DNA of 64,000 nt from Aegilops tauschii subsp. strangulata (taxonomy: Eukaryota; Streptophyta; Magnoliopsida; Poales; Poaceae). The position numbers and the translations under genes were made by a program. The stretch is from contig NC_053037.3 in assembly GCF_002575655.3 (NCBI RefSeq), forward strand, positions 206,896,243 through 206,960,242, in the 5' to 3' direction. Under the pieces are notes generated by a model. The model made no database searches, was not told the DNA's origin, and saw only the letters and a list, made by a program, of their open reading frames with translations. This document shows positions 1 to 9,490 of this stretch, piece by piece (positions within the stretch are counted from its first letter, which is position 1; every line of letters starts with the position of its first letter).

Positions 1-551
1 TGGTAACCTCTTTTCGTGTACACACCAAACAGAGAGGCCGGGATGATGGTACCTTGGCCCAGGATTAAAGCCAGTCATTCGGTCAGGGGGCATGGGTGTT
101 TCCGGTTGGGACCGAGAGGGGGGGCACCCCCTTATAGCGCACGTATAGAAATTTGATCCCATGCTACGCGAGGTTGTAGCCTCCCCGACTCAAGGTTTTT
201 CTTGAATGTTGCCGAGGGTGATCCCTGGCTTCGGATGGTTAAATTGGGTGTGTACTGGTTAGACGTGTTCCTTCCAGAACACCGTAGATGGAACTAGTCC
301 CCGTGACTACTGAAATCCGTTGGCTGTGGTTAAGTACAAACTCTGCAGAGTCAATTCTTTCCAAATCATCGTATCCATGATCAGTAATGTAGACTTTATA
401 TCCAAATCTATCCGTGTGAAAAACTTGCCCCCGGTGAACAAGCTCAAGTGGTAAATTCAATTTCATTGTTATTCCTGTGGATGGACTAACATTATATTTG
501 TCTCGTGCTTGTGATACGTTATATTCCCGAACTATTGTATTGTTGTGTTAC

Positions 552-725
552 AATATAAGCCCTTTATGAGACGTCGCGCAGACGTCCGACTGTGGCGTGT
601 ACTCGTTTCTCACTTTAAATATAAGCCCTTTATGCGATGTCGCTCAGACGTCCGACTGTGGCATGTACTGTCTTTATTTTCTGTTATAAGCCCTTTATGT
701 GGTGTCGCCCCGACGCCCGACTGTG
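552..725. repeat. Three tandem copies of a ~60 bp unit
   Basis: The motif ATAAGCCCTTTATG followed by a GACGTCCGACTGTGGC-type tail occurs three times (from about 552, 618 and 685) with unequal spacers. The third copy has GACGCCCGAC. It lies directly before a 57 bp array and is part of the same LTR-like repeat. Confidence 0.75.
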
Positions 726-726
726 G

Positions 727-1011
727 CATTATCATTCCGCATTTTCCGCTCGAGGAGTCTTTCAGACACTCGTTTGGCACCAGTGTTATTATTCCGCATT
801 TTCCGCTCGAGGAGTCTTTCAGACACTCGTTTGGCACCAGTATTATTATTCCGCATTTTCCGCTCGAGGAGTCTTTCAGACACTCGTTTGGCACCTGTAT
901 TATTATTCTGCATTTTCCTCTCGAGGAGTCTTTCAGACACTCGTTTGGCACCCGCATTACTATTCTGCAGTTTCCGCTCGAGGCGTCATTCAGACCCTCG
1001 CTTGGCACCCA
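727..1011. repeat. Five tandem copies of a 57 bp unit
   Basis: Each unit contains CCGCTCGAGGAGTCTTTCAG and ends with CACTCGTTTGGCACC; the first three are almost identical and the last two diverge. 57 is a multiple of 3, so the repeat keeps several frames open on both strands. This explains the overlapping open frames here and argues against a protein. Confidence 0.85.
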
Positions 1012-1593
1012 GTATTTATTATCTCTATGTCTGATCACTCTGGTTAACTTGTTCATGTGTTTCATGTTTGCATTTGTTATACCTTATGTCCGAACTGTCT
1101 TGCAAGTACTTTCATAGTACTCACCTGGCTTGTTGATTTGGCCAGATGTTGACGAAGGCGATCTCTTGGATGAAGAGTTTGATAGCGCGTCCGATGCCTA
1201 GAGGAGTCCCAGTCAGTCCTGCGCGATCCCGGATATTGGTCACTTATGTTGTTTACGCTTCCGCCCCCCGCAATAAGTCTTCTCGAGCCTCACTCCGACG
1301 CTCGATGAGTTGTAGTTTTCTGGAATCATGTCACTCGCTTGGCAGTGATATTTCCACCACCGTTATTATCGTGAGTTAGAAGTTTGCCACCCTATCTGCC
1401 GTATTGTTTTATCGGCGTGCATGTAATAAATTGTTGGGCAGTCTCTGCTCAACTTTGTATTATATTTAGTACTCCTGGTATTTTTCTTCTGTGACCAATG
1501 TATTGTCTATCAGTGAGAAGGAATTCTTCCTCGCTGGTCTGTAACAGGGATTGGTTTCTCAATAATTATTTTATTGAAAAACCGGTCGTGACA

Positions 1594-3858
1594 GAGGACT
1601 TTCCCATTCCCAGCTTTGTTGGGAGCAATTCGGCGAACACCACAGCACCGGCACCTGCTCAAGCAACCGCAAAAGGTCCTGCTCCTGTTCATAGCAGCCC
1701 GACCTCTGTCTCTTGCATGCTCGGTGGGCCTTCATAGTTGGCTGAGCTCGTCGCCATCACGGTAATTACGCGCCATACCATTTTCACCAGCATGTCTATA
1801 GTCTTCCGTTTTGGTTGCCTGTCGGATGTTTGACGTTGCCGACATGCCTTCTTCATAGGCCGACGACACCCCATGCACCCTACTCTATGACATCAAGGGC
1901 CAGAAGGTGGTCATGGGAAAGGCAACGATCGTGAAGCCGAAGGACCGCATGTTCCATAACTGAGAGATGCCCGATGGCGTCTTCAAGGTTAACGTGGCCA
2001 TTGTCTTTGCAGGCCTCGAGGATTTGCCTCCTCCGGTACCAGTCGATGACCACGAGAACCCTAAGATGATTGGCTCATGCAAGAGCTGGTTCTTGCCTTG
2101 GCCGAAGTCTCTTCTTCGTCTATAGGCGCCCAGTATCACGCCAACGCCACCTTCTAAAGAAGGTATGAACACCACCCCACCTACCACATTACCTGCACCT
2201 GTCGTGGCGAGTGATAGCGGCCGACGCGGGGGAGAGTCTCCATTAGTGTCCGATGATATAGCCCCCGTTGTTAAAGAAGCCAATGTTGATGATGACATGG
2301 AGGATGATGATGATGACCCAGACAATTATTTCAATACCGCCTATGATGATGGAGGATTGATGGCTCAGACGGCAAAGACTCAGGATATGAGCGTGGTGAT
2401 GATTACTTGATGCAGCCTGATTTGCCGGAGCCAGAACGTCCTAAGGCGGAATGCAAAAAGTCTCTCTTCAAGCGATCCTCACAGGAGATGCCTCTAGATG
2501 CCGCCTGTACCTAGCAACCCCCCGAGGCCCATCCACTGATTAGCCCGACGACACTAGGGGTGGTGGTTAGGGAAGGTATGGTGGGCTCACTACCGCCACC
2601 CACCAAGAAGAAAGGAGGAGACTGGACAAGAAAGGCCCTAAAGGAGCCAGAGCTGCTTCAAGCAGTCAGCTGCCTATAGAGCCCCGGGTGGTAGACAGAA
2701 TACCTGTCGAAGGTGCGCAGCGCTTTCATGTCGCCGGCCAGCCGATCCTACCTGCGAAAGCGCTAGAGCACATACTGAACAATGATCTAAGGAGACTCCA
2801 TGAAGATGTGCTGGCCAGAGAGAAACGCCTTCTGGTCGCGGAAAAACCAGGTTACCCGCTTTACGCAGCTCAGGTGTCGGGTGGGAAGTTGTACATCGAG
2901 AGATGGCCCGCAAATAAGTTCATCCTGCGATTTGACTACATCTACAACATGTTCCACATGACCAAGATGGATTTCCAGTTCATCCGCATGTATGCGCTGT
3001 ATCTGAACTACTTCATCAGGGTCGAGAACATCAAATATATATGCGTCGCGGACCCGTTCTATATGTACGAGAGCTTGTTGGCAGTTTGCAAAGAGCACCG
3101 TGACTATGCGAGCAAGTACCTCGGTGAATTCGTGATCGCTAATAAGGACAAAGAAGTGATTCTCTTACCTTATCATCCCACGTAAGTCATCCGCATATAT
3201 CCTTTCGTAAGTGTTAATCATTCCTGTGCAAGCATGGAGGCTAATTTGAGGTGTACTTAATTCGTGCAGCGGGGGGGGGGGGCACCATCCTCATTGTTCT
3301 GTCCCCGGAATACTCCCATGCGATGTACTTGGACTCATGAAAGAACCTCAGGAAAAAAGATTACAAGCACATAAAGAGTGTTCTCGATAGTGCCCCGTTA
3401 ACCTTCAGCCTGTCTGGTGGATATATCAAGGTGAAAAAGTACAGGAATCGTGGGCTGGATTTCGGTCATAAGACCGACTTCTGCTGCATCCAGCAACCGC
3501 ACACCAGTATGGCTGATGGATTCTACCTCATGCATCACCTGCTCGAGTACAGAAGGGATAATGAACGCTTTCACATGTCACCTACTACCAACGATGCCGA
3601 GATTGTCCGCTGGGCCACAAGCATAGGAAGGACACCAGATCATCGGATCAGAGCTAGGTTTTATCACGTACAGTATGAACTTGCTCAAGTGATCATGAAG
3701 CAGATCCTCGAACCATCAGGGATGTTCTACCATGGGCAATCATACGGGAAGATGTCCGAGCACTGCTACTCGCTCATCGTCTGGACCTGAAGCCTTTCAA
3801 GAAGCTCGGGTGCTTCCTCCCTGACTATGAAGGTTGGACCGCCGACATGGAGGAATGA
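1594..3858 (+). pseudogene. Decayed Ulp1/C48-like protease gene of a CACTA element
   Basis: Spliced fragments on the plus strand resemble the Ulp1-like ORF of grass CACTA elements: an upstream exon (about 1862-2130) with TIVKPKDRMFHN and WFLPWPKSLLRL, a middle part (about 2688-3181) ending before a GTAAGT donor at 3182, and a protease core (about 3271-3858). The family uses a His-Asp-Cys triad. Here the expected His region follows a run of 12 G (3271-3282) and is out of frame, an Asp is visible in MYLDS, and the residue before GFY, usually the Cys, is Asp. There are in-frame stops (after FHN and after YLDS) and a frameshift near 3770 before the C-terminal FLPDYEGW segment. It cannot make an intact protease. 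Family assignment is from remembered motifs; exon limits are approximate. Confidence 0.6.
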
Positions 3859-4124
3859 TTGTTCATGACAATGTGTCACTACTGTCTTTCTATGTCAAAA
3901 CTTTGAATTTATGCACGGCGCAACTATGTGATGTAACTAAACCGTGGTCCTGAACTAGCGTAGATCGCTCTAGTTAATTAGTTTGGGTATGAGGAACTTC
4001 GTCATTTATGTTTACTATTGGTTGCTTGTATTTTGCTAACTATGCCTCCATGTTTTCTTAAGTACATTATGTTGCATATTATCATTAAATTCATCAACTC
4101 AAGATGCATGTACATAGATCAGAG

Positions 4125-4370
4125 ATGGCGAAGGGCTACTACGCTGTGTACGTTGGGAGGGTTCCAGGAGTCTACGAGCACTGGCTAGCCGCTCAGGCCC
4201 AGGTGCATAGGTACCCGGGTGCTAGCCACAGAGCGTTCGGTAGCAGAGCCGAAGTAGAAAGTAGTTACTTGAGGTGGACACTCCAGCATGAGCAGGGGCG
4301 GGACCACCGGTACTACATAGTCGCGCTCTTGCTCATGCTGATCGCTCTGCTCTTCTACATCATGGTTTAG
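4125..4370 (+). CDS. Small CACTA accessory protein: RNase H1 N-terminal (viroplasmin-like) domain plus C-terminal membrane anchor
   Basis: An intact 81-residue frame. I chose ATG 4125 (gatcagagATGGCG) over the in-frame ATG at 4104 because related short CACTA proteins start just before the YYAV motif. Residues about 5-45 match the pattern of the RNase H1 N-terminal hybrid-binding domain, also called the caulimovirus viroplasmin domain (YAVxxGRxPGxY, then a W, then PGASH and a following F). This domain binds RNA/DNA hybrids in RNase H1. The last ~20 residues are a hydrophobic stretch (VALLLMLIALLFYIMV), so a tail-anchored membrane protein is predicted. It lies between the dead protease gene and the CACTA terminus. 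Function in transposition is unknown. Confidence 0.6.
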   Translation: MAKGYYAVYVGRVPGVYEHWLAAQAQVHRYPGASHRAFGSRAEVESSYLRWTLQHEQGRDHRYYIVALLLMLIALLFYIMV

Positions 4371-4893
4371 ATAGAGATGATGAAACTTGTGTGTGTGCCA
4401 TGACCATGCAATTGCACTTATTCGAGACATGACATGATCGCACTTGTGTATTGCTATTTTCAAGATTTCATGATATTTGTGTTGAATGATGATGATGATG
4501 ATGGCATGACGAGACTACTGTATGTCTATGATATGATGAGAATAGTGTATGTTTAGTATGATCTGATGAAACTATTGTATAGCGCCTGTATAAATACAAC
4601 ACAAATACGTAGAGGGTTGCGAATTGGGGGAAAGCAGGAACATTAGCGGTAGCGTTGGAAAGCACCTAGCAGTAGCGCTGGCTTAGCAGCAGCGCTTCCT
4701 GTGAACAAGCGCTACAGCTAGGTATCGGTAGCACTGGTCCAGGAAGCGCTACTGCTAACAATACTTACCGGTAGCGCTTCCCATACCAGCGCTACTGCTA
4801 CAACTTAGTTGTAGCGCGCTAGCAGTAGCACTGGACCCAGCACTACTGCTATGCATATTTCAAGCGCTGCTACCAGGGTTTTCCCTAGTAGTG
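4371..4893. repeat. CACTA-1 subterminal repeats and 3' terminus
   Basis: No gene. About 4640-4870 carries many copies of GCGCTACTGCT / AGCAGTAGCGCT in both orientations, the type of array bound by CACTA transposases. The stretch ends in the terminal CCCTAGTAGTG at 4883-4893. Confidence 0.7.
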
Positions 4894-4993
4894 TGGTACT
4901 GAGATTGTCCACACGCGAAACAATGAGCTTGATTACCTTTGTGGGGAGCGAATTCCAGCCACTCTTTCGGCAGATGCTGCTCGGTTCTGCCAT
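4894..4993 (-). pseudogene. F-box gene, first exon fragment cut by CACTA-1
   Basis: On the minus strand an ATG at 4993 opens a frame of about 33 codons, with GWNSLPTKVIKLIVSRV followed by DNLSTT, the first helix region of an F-box (pattern W..LP.E....I.S.L). F-box proteins recruit substrates to SCF ubiquitin ligases in nucleus or cytosol. The frame is host-like up to 4894 and then runs straight into the CACTA-1 terminus, so the transposon cut the gene inside the F-box. The rest would lie left of the element's lost end and is not in the window. An alternative is chance similarity of a short peptide. Confidence 0.5.
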
Positions 4994-5688
4994 TGTTAGT
5001 GCTTGGGTTTCGGAAGAGGGGGGAGGCGCCTTAGCGGGGATGGAAGGTTGGACGATTATGTGCGGACGAAGATGGAGAAGCGAATATGCGCTGCGGGAAG
5101 TGGACAGGTGATGATGACAACAGCATGCTACTTGACTTACGAGACACATCCCAGCAGAGTAGAGTCATATCAATGCCAGGCAACTTGCTTGAGTGATCAC
5201 AGTACTAGTACTCCCTACCGTACCTACTACTATGCCCTAGTTTGCATATAGAGTAGTGGAGTAGGACTCTGCTCTACTACTAGCACCGAAGGAGTTGTAT
5301 ATTTTAATCTAAATCGTTACAAACTTCAATGCCCGAGCGTGGAATGACTACAAACCGCCATCGGTGCTAACTCCAATCCCCAACAAATGTTCGCTGGGAG
5401 ACATGGCAGATGCAAACGCCCACGACGCAGTTACAGTACGTGTGTAAGGGTGGCGGTTTTGTGAAATACTATGGCTTAAAAATAGGCCACCTTCGGATGG
5501 AAATCTGACGGTTACGTGTGATTCTCCAGGATTGAGCTCGTGGCAAACAATCGCCAGATATTATTACTAAAAAAAGGTTAAAACACCCGGGGCTATAACT
5601 TGCACCGGCTGACCACTAACAATGATACTAACATAGTTGTAAAATGGTCAAAGACCGTGTCTACATGGTGTTTGGAATTATATGCAAA
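4994..5688. other. 5' flank of the F-box fragment; no gene seen
   Basis: I see no supported gene here. On the minus strand this is the upstream region of the truncated F-box gene, with a weak TATA-like CTATATG near 5245-5255. Microsatellite-like CTACTACTA and AT-rich spacer fill the rest. Confidence 0.4.
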
Positions 5689-6175
5689 CTAGCAAGATGC
5701 CCGTGCATTGCACGGAACATCAAGATGCATTTTTTTACAAAACACCTATTGTGATTGATCCATGAAGGAGTAATCCCATGTGTAAAAACTAATGATATCT
5801 CGAGAATTTTATCGGAAAAATGGTATCTCGAGAATTTCGTCGAAAAAATGATATCTCGAGAAAGATGAGAGATAAGGTGAGGAGTGGGACGTGGTGGTGA
5901 CCGGTGGTCGGACTAGGCGGAGACATGGGGATGGACGGTGCCGGCAGGGGCCACAATGTCATATTGTTTCACAGACTTCCTTTTTTAATTGCTTAGCAAT
6001 GAGGTTGTGGGAGATAAGAATGAACGAGGCAAGGCCTTATCTGTAAATGTGGAGACAGGTGCGGGTATATTTTGTAAAATTGTCATAGTCTGGTTTCTAT
6101 CCGTCAGATATAGATCACACGGTCTATATTACAAGATGGCAGGCACACCATCATCACCAACACGGTTTTTTATCT
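5689..6175 (-). mobile_element. Helitron-like repeat, copy A
   Basis: Read on the minus strand it ends with the hairpin CCGTGCAATGCACGG, a short spacer and CTAG at 5692-5689, followed by T. This is the Helitron 3' signature (hairpin plus CTRR, insertion between A and T). The other end carries GTTGGTGATGATGGTGTGCC, shared with two further copies in this window. The 5' TC is not clear. No coding capacity. Confidence 0.45.
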
Positions 6176-6207
6176 ATATAATATAATATAATATAATAAT
6201 ATATACA

Positions 6208-6397
6208 AGAAATATGCCCGTGCGTTGCACGTAACATCAAGATGCGTTTTATGAGTAGTTTATATTGTGAGAGAACAGGATGAACGAGGGAAGGCCTTAT
6301 TTGCAAATGTGGAGAGGGGTGTGGGTATCTTTTTGGAAAATTGCCATAGTTTCCTTCCTATCCGTCAGATACAAATCGGACGGCCTATATTGCATGA
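6208..6397 (-). mobile_element. Helitron-like repeat, copy B, left half (split by CACTA-2)
   Basis: This has the same body as copy A (CCCGTGCGTTGCACG hairpin, GGAAGGCCTTAT, TCCGTCAGATA, GCCTATATTGCA). It stops abruptly at the TGA duplication (6395-6397). The missing end continues after CACTA-2 at 27626. No gene. Confidence 0.6.
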
Positions 6398-6960
6398 CAC
6401 TTGTGCACGTCGGTCCTAAACAAACGGTTTAAAACCCCTTTCCGTGACGGCATTTGGAACCGTCGCCAAGTTAGTGTGGGCGATAGGGGGGTCCTTCCCA
6501 CATGACCCAGAAACCGTCGGGGATAGGGAGCCTTGATGCATACAGTTGTTCCTACATAATCGTTCCCGATATCTCGAATATCCCAAATGCTTCATCCTTG
6601 CTACTCGTTTGTGCTCGCATTGCCATCGCAGTCGAAGTTTTGTGGTTCTGCCTAAAACCAGGCAGATTCTAGGCACGGGAGCTTTCCAGGCAGATTCTAG
6701 GCAGATTCCAGGCACGGGAGATTTACGGTGCCTGGCACATCACAAACAGTTCATGATTATAAACCGTGTACGATAGGTAGACAATCACACACATTTAGTT
6801 TTGCCGCACCATATGTGATAGTGTCTGATATCACAGACGCTTTGCGAACGGCAACTGTGTGCATGCTTGCACACGTTTCCTCTCTGTGAACCGTCTAGGA
6901 TTATGGTGTATATCGCAAACGTTTGTGTTTTACCAACCGTGTGTGTCGTAATGACCTACA
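6398..6960. repeat. CACTA-2 left subterminal region
   Basis: No gene. Degenerate short motifs occur in both orientations: AAACGGTTT, AACCGTGTACGAT, CACAAACAGTT, ATCGCAAACGTTTG, AACCGTGTGTGTCGT. A short duplicated AGGCAGATTC(T/C)AGGCACGGGAG block lies at 6660-6720. The same motif set recurs at 20087-20410 and 27463-27622. Confidence 0.6.
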
Positions 6961-7220
6961 CAATGTAATTTCTCCCTAATTTAATTGCTGCTATTTAAAA
7001 TTGTACCTAATTTAATCTTGAAAGTAGGCTATAGCTTTAATCATATCCATCAGGTTCAAACAACCAATGCATTATTCGATTCACAGGTACATATGTTTAA
7101 GAATTAGAGAAGCACCAAATAAAGAATGATGTACCAGGGTTCTATACTTGTACTATTACAGATGGTAAAGAAAGAGGCGACAGACATTCCAGTTGCTGAA
7201 CAAGGTGAAGCGGAATGGCC
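6961..7220. other. Non-coding spacer inside CACTA-2
   Basis: AT-rich sequence without a supported gene. It lies downstream of the stop of the minus-strand B3-like fragment. Confidence 0.4.
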
Positions 7221-7601
7221 CTATTGTGCTCTCCTGGATGCAGAAGGCATGCAGGACTCTAGTCCAACCCCTTGTGATGGCCTGCCGCCAATCATGTAGT
7301 TTGAGAGGTAATCTTGAGTAAACTGCTTCAGGATCCACTGCAAAAGAAAAAAGATTCCGATATTGTCATCTAACACAACTCATTACGGGCAGTAAAAAGA
7401 ATGCTACAGGGTTCTTACTTACCATCCTGCGGTGCACTGTTGTCTTGCATAAAGTGTAAACAAATAGTTCGATTAACATATTTTGACACATTTTAGTAAC
7501 AATCTTTATCATTTTCCTCACTTGATGCTGGTTCATGAATATCTCATTGCCCCATACGCAGAAAGGGTCAATGTGTGGATCTTTGGCAATGATATATGTA
7601 C
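7221..7601 (-). pseudogene. B3-domain-like gene fragment carried by CACTA-2
   Basis: Two exons can be read on the minus strand. Exon A (7601-7423) lies between a TTTTAG acceptor and a GGTAAGT donor and contains PFCVWGNEIFMNQHQVRK and FVYTLCKTTVHRRM. Exon B (7337 down) follows a TTTTGCAG acceptor and joins in phase 0 to give RRM-WILKQFTQDYLSNYM. This resembles the start of a plant B3 DNA-binding domain, where a strand is followed by an (I/V)PxxF motif. An in-frame TAG at 7223-7221 ends it, and no start codon or second half is present. B3 proteins are nuclear DNA-binding factors; this piece is not functional. The B3 call is moderate; the exon structure is clearer than the family. Confidence 0.45.
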
Positions 7602-8197
7602 CTAAAAGCACCAAGTTAATATTAGAAGCTAAACAACAATTGAAAAATGATTTAGTACAACACTCCATCCATCCATTATATAAGATTTTATTACATGTAT
7701 ATCTAAACATCATCAGAACATTAAGGTAACACTCTTCCTTGTTGCTATGTAGCCTGAGATTGCATATTTAGTCATTCAGTACAATGCATGTTGCTAAACA
7801 AAAATTGAAAAACGAAAAGGCATGTTAACTGCAATATCCTTAACAGCAACCAAATATCGTAATTCATAGTGGTATTGTTGAAACTATTATTGACGAAATT
7901 GAACTACACAGCAAATAGTTGCACATATAGAGCATCACATTGTGAAGAACTGAAATAAACAAGTCACAAGGACATCACTAGGCGATCCTTAAAAAGTTAA
8001 AGGACTAAAACCCTTAGTGGATATATATATACTCCAGCAATTTTTGGCCTTTTCTAGTCGATCCCCTAAACTTAAGGTTGTAAACTTCAATTTGATCAAG
8101 TTCAAAGCAGGTTCAACCGAAAGTAGCATGCATTCAAACATAAACATAGATAGTTTTGCATAACCGAACATAAAATATATATTTAAACTAAGCTAAA
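7602..8197. other. Spacer between B3-like fragment and AP2-like gene
   Basis: AT-rich sequence with no supported gene. It serves as the 3' flank of the AP2-like gene. I cannot identify a polyadenylation site with confidence. Confidence 0.4.
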
Positions 8198-8818
8198 CTA
8201 CTTTCGGTCGAAGTAGAGGTCGAGCCAATTCTTCCTCGTCATGTACGGTGTGCCGCGAGCCGGGTCCGGGCCAGTACCGTCGTCGGGGTCGTTGGGGAAG
8301 GCACTCCTCCACTCGTCGACGTCGACCTCCTCGTCCTCGGGGCCCACCTCGATGCCCTCCGCACCGCCGTCGCGCTCCCACGCCTCGCGGTCCTCCCGCG
8401 CCATAGCCGAGCTCACCACCCGTGGCTCCGGCGGAACGAGGTGGACCGGACACGTGCCGAAGGGGAAATTGAGCCTATCCGCCGCGCCGTGGTAGCGGAC
8501 CTGCCAGCGGTCGTACTCCATGGCCGCGAGCTCGGGCGTGTGGAAGCTACCGAGCCAGCGGAGGGTGTGGGTCTCTCGATCTGTAATCTCGGCGACCCAC
8601 GTCCCCCACCACCACCGTCGGACCCCGGGGTAGGACTTCATTGGCTGCCGGGTCCGGGGGAGGACGGGGAAGTCCTCGAACCGGCGTAGGGGCGCAGCGG
8701 CGGGCAGATCGGGGGACCGGTGACGACGGATCGGGCCCGTGGAGGAGGACGGGGACACCTCGGCGGGCACCTCGCCGGCGTTGGGCGAAAAGGCCGCGAT
8801 AAACCTCTTTTTGGCCAT
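8198..8818 (-). CDS. AP2/ERF-domain-like protein carried by CACTA-2
   Basis: An intact, intronless 206-residue frame starting at ATG 8818. Residues about 63-120 form an AP2/ERF-type domain: YPGVRRWWWGTWVAEI, then LRWLGSFHTPELAAMEYD, then RYHGAADRLNFPFG. AP2/ERF proteins are nuclear transcription factors; the three-stranded sheet contacts GCC-box or DRE DNA mainly through Arg and Trp residues. Here several expected arginines are changed (YRG to YPG, the second Arg of RxR to Trp, EIR to EIT), so normal DNA binding is doubtful. The acidic C-terminus (VGPEDEEVDVDEWRS) could be activating or simply acidic. The gene is far more GC-rich than its surroundings and sits inside a transposon, which suggests capture of a host gene. 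Whether it is expressed is not visible. Confidence 0.6.
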   Translation of the reverse strand: MAKKRFIAAFSPNAGEVPAEVSPSSSTGPIRRHRSPDLPAAAPLRRFEDFPVLPRTRQPMKSYPGVRRWWWGTWVAEITDRETHTLRWLGSFHTPELAAMEYDRWQVRYHGAADRLNFPFGTCPVHLVPPEPRVVSSAMAREDREAWERDGGAEGIEVGPEDEEVDVDEWRSAFPNDPDDGTGPDPARGTPYMTRKNWLDLYFDRK

Positions 8819-9490
8819 TGGCTACTCGAGCTCCCCGGCACACAGGCAGAGGTTGAGGATGGAGGCACCGGCGATGGCGGTGACCTACCAATGGTTTCGA
8901 GGGTTGTGTGTGTCTGTGTGAGCGGTGGTTGTGTTTGAGGAAATACTGCGGCAACTGAAAATTTTACTAGGCGGGAGTAACAAGGCGGCGCTACTGAAAA
9001 TTTGGATAAATGGCGAGCAGATATTTTTGAGATTGCGAGGGATGCAGAGGCGGGAGTAAAATGCCGGGGCTACTAAAAATTTGAATCAAGGGATTGAAGC
9101 AGAGCGGGAGTAACAGACATCGCACACGGTACGCACATACTAATAGTGTGCTATCAAACATTAAAACCTTCCAGGCGGTAGATATTTTCAAGATTGCGAG
9201 GGATGCAGAGGCGGGAGTTTTGGGAGAGTGAGCTAGTGTGCTTGACACGCCGGCTATGAACTGTAGCCGGCGCACCTTCTCGCGTAAGCCATAGGCGTAC
9301 TATACACCGACGGTGCTCCAAGATATTTTGTACTACATCTCACACGGTTGGTGAGAGGAAACTGTGTGGGATCTACTTGATTTGAATTACAAAATGGGGT
9401 CAGAGCGGCAATGGACGGTGTTTGAATTGCTAGACCTTTTATCTGCAATGAACATGCAATTGTATGTGTGTCGTAAAAGAATTGGAATTA
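8819..9490. other. 5' flank of the AP2-like gene with a short direct repeat
   Basis: No gene. The block GATTGCGAGGGATGCAGAGG occurs twice, about 161 bp apart (near 9031 and 9193), each followed by CGGGAGT. An ATCGCACACGG motif at about 9119 belongs to the CACTA subterminal set. No clear TATA box for the AP2-like gene. Confidence 0.5.

Larger units (their letters stand above)
1..1593. mobile_element. Right part of an LTR-like repeat (truncated by window start)
   Basis: No gene is seen here. The stretch is non-coding, holds two sets of internal tandem repeats, and ends in a GTGACA-type terminus at 1593, after which CACTA-type coding sequence begins. A TG...CA terminus of this kind fits the end of a long LTR, but the other end lies outside the window, so no target duplication can be checked. 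Family not recognised. Confidence 0.4.
1594..4893 (+). mobile_element. CACTA-1: 5'-truncated CACTA (En/Spm) transposon
   Basis: The right terminus at 4871-4893 reads, on the minus strand, CACTACTAGGGAAAACCCTG, the typical Triticeae CACTA end. Inside it lie subterminal copies of an AGCAGTAGCGCTGG-type motif in both orientations, then a small accessory ORF and a decayed Ulp1-like protease gene. These accessory genes commonly travel with grass CACTA elements. The left end is missing, replaced by the LTR-like repeat ending at 1593. The three bases after the terminus are TGG, the expected target duplication, but the left copy is not available. Confidence 0.75.

Noticed and set aside
545..1117. 190-codon and overlapping frames on both strands
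   Set aside because: Produced by 57 bp tandem repeats without stops; no domain, and a GTG rather than ATG start.
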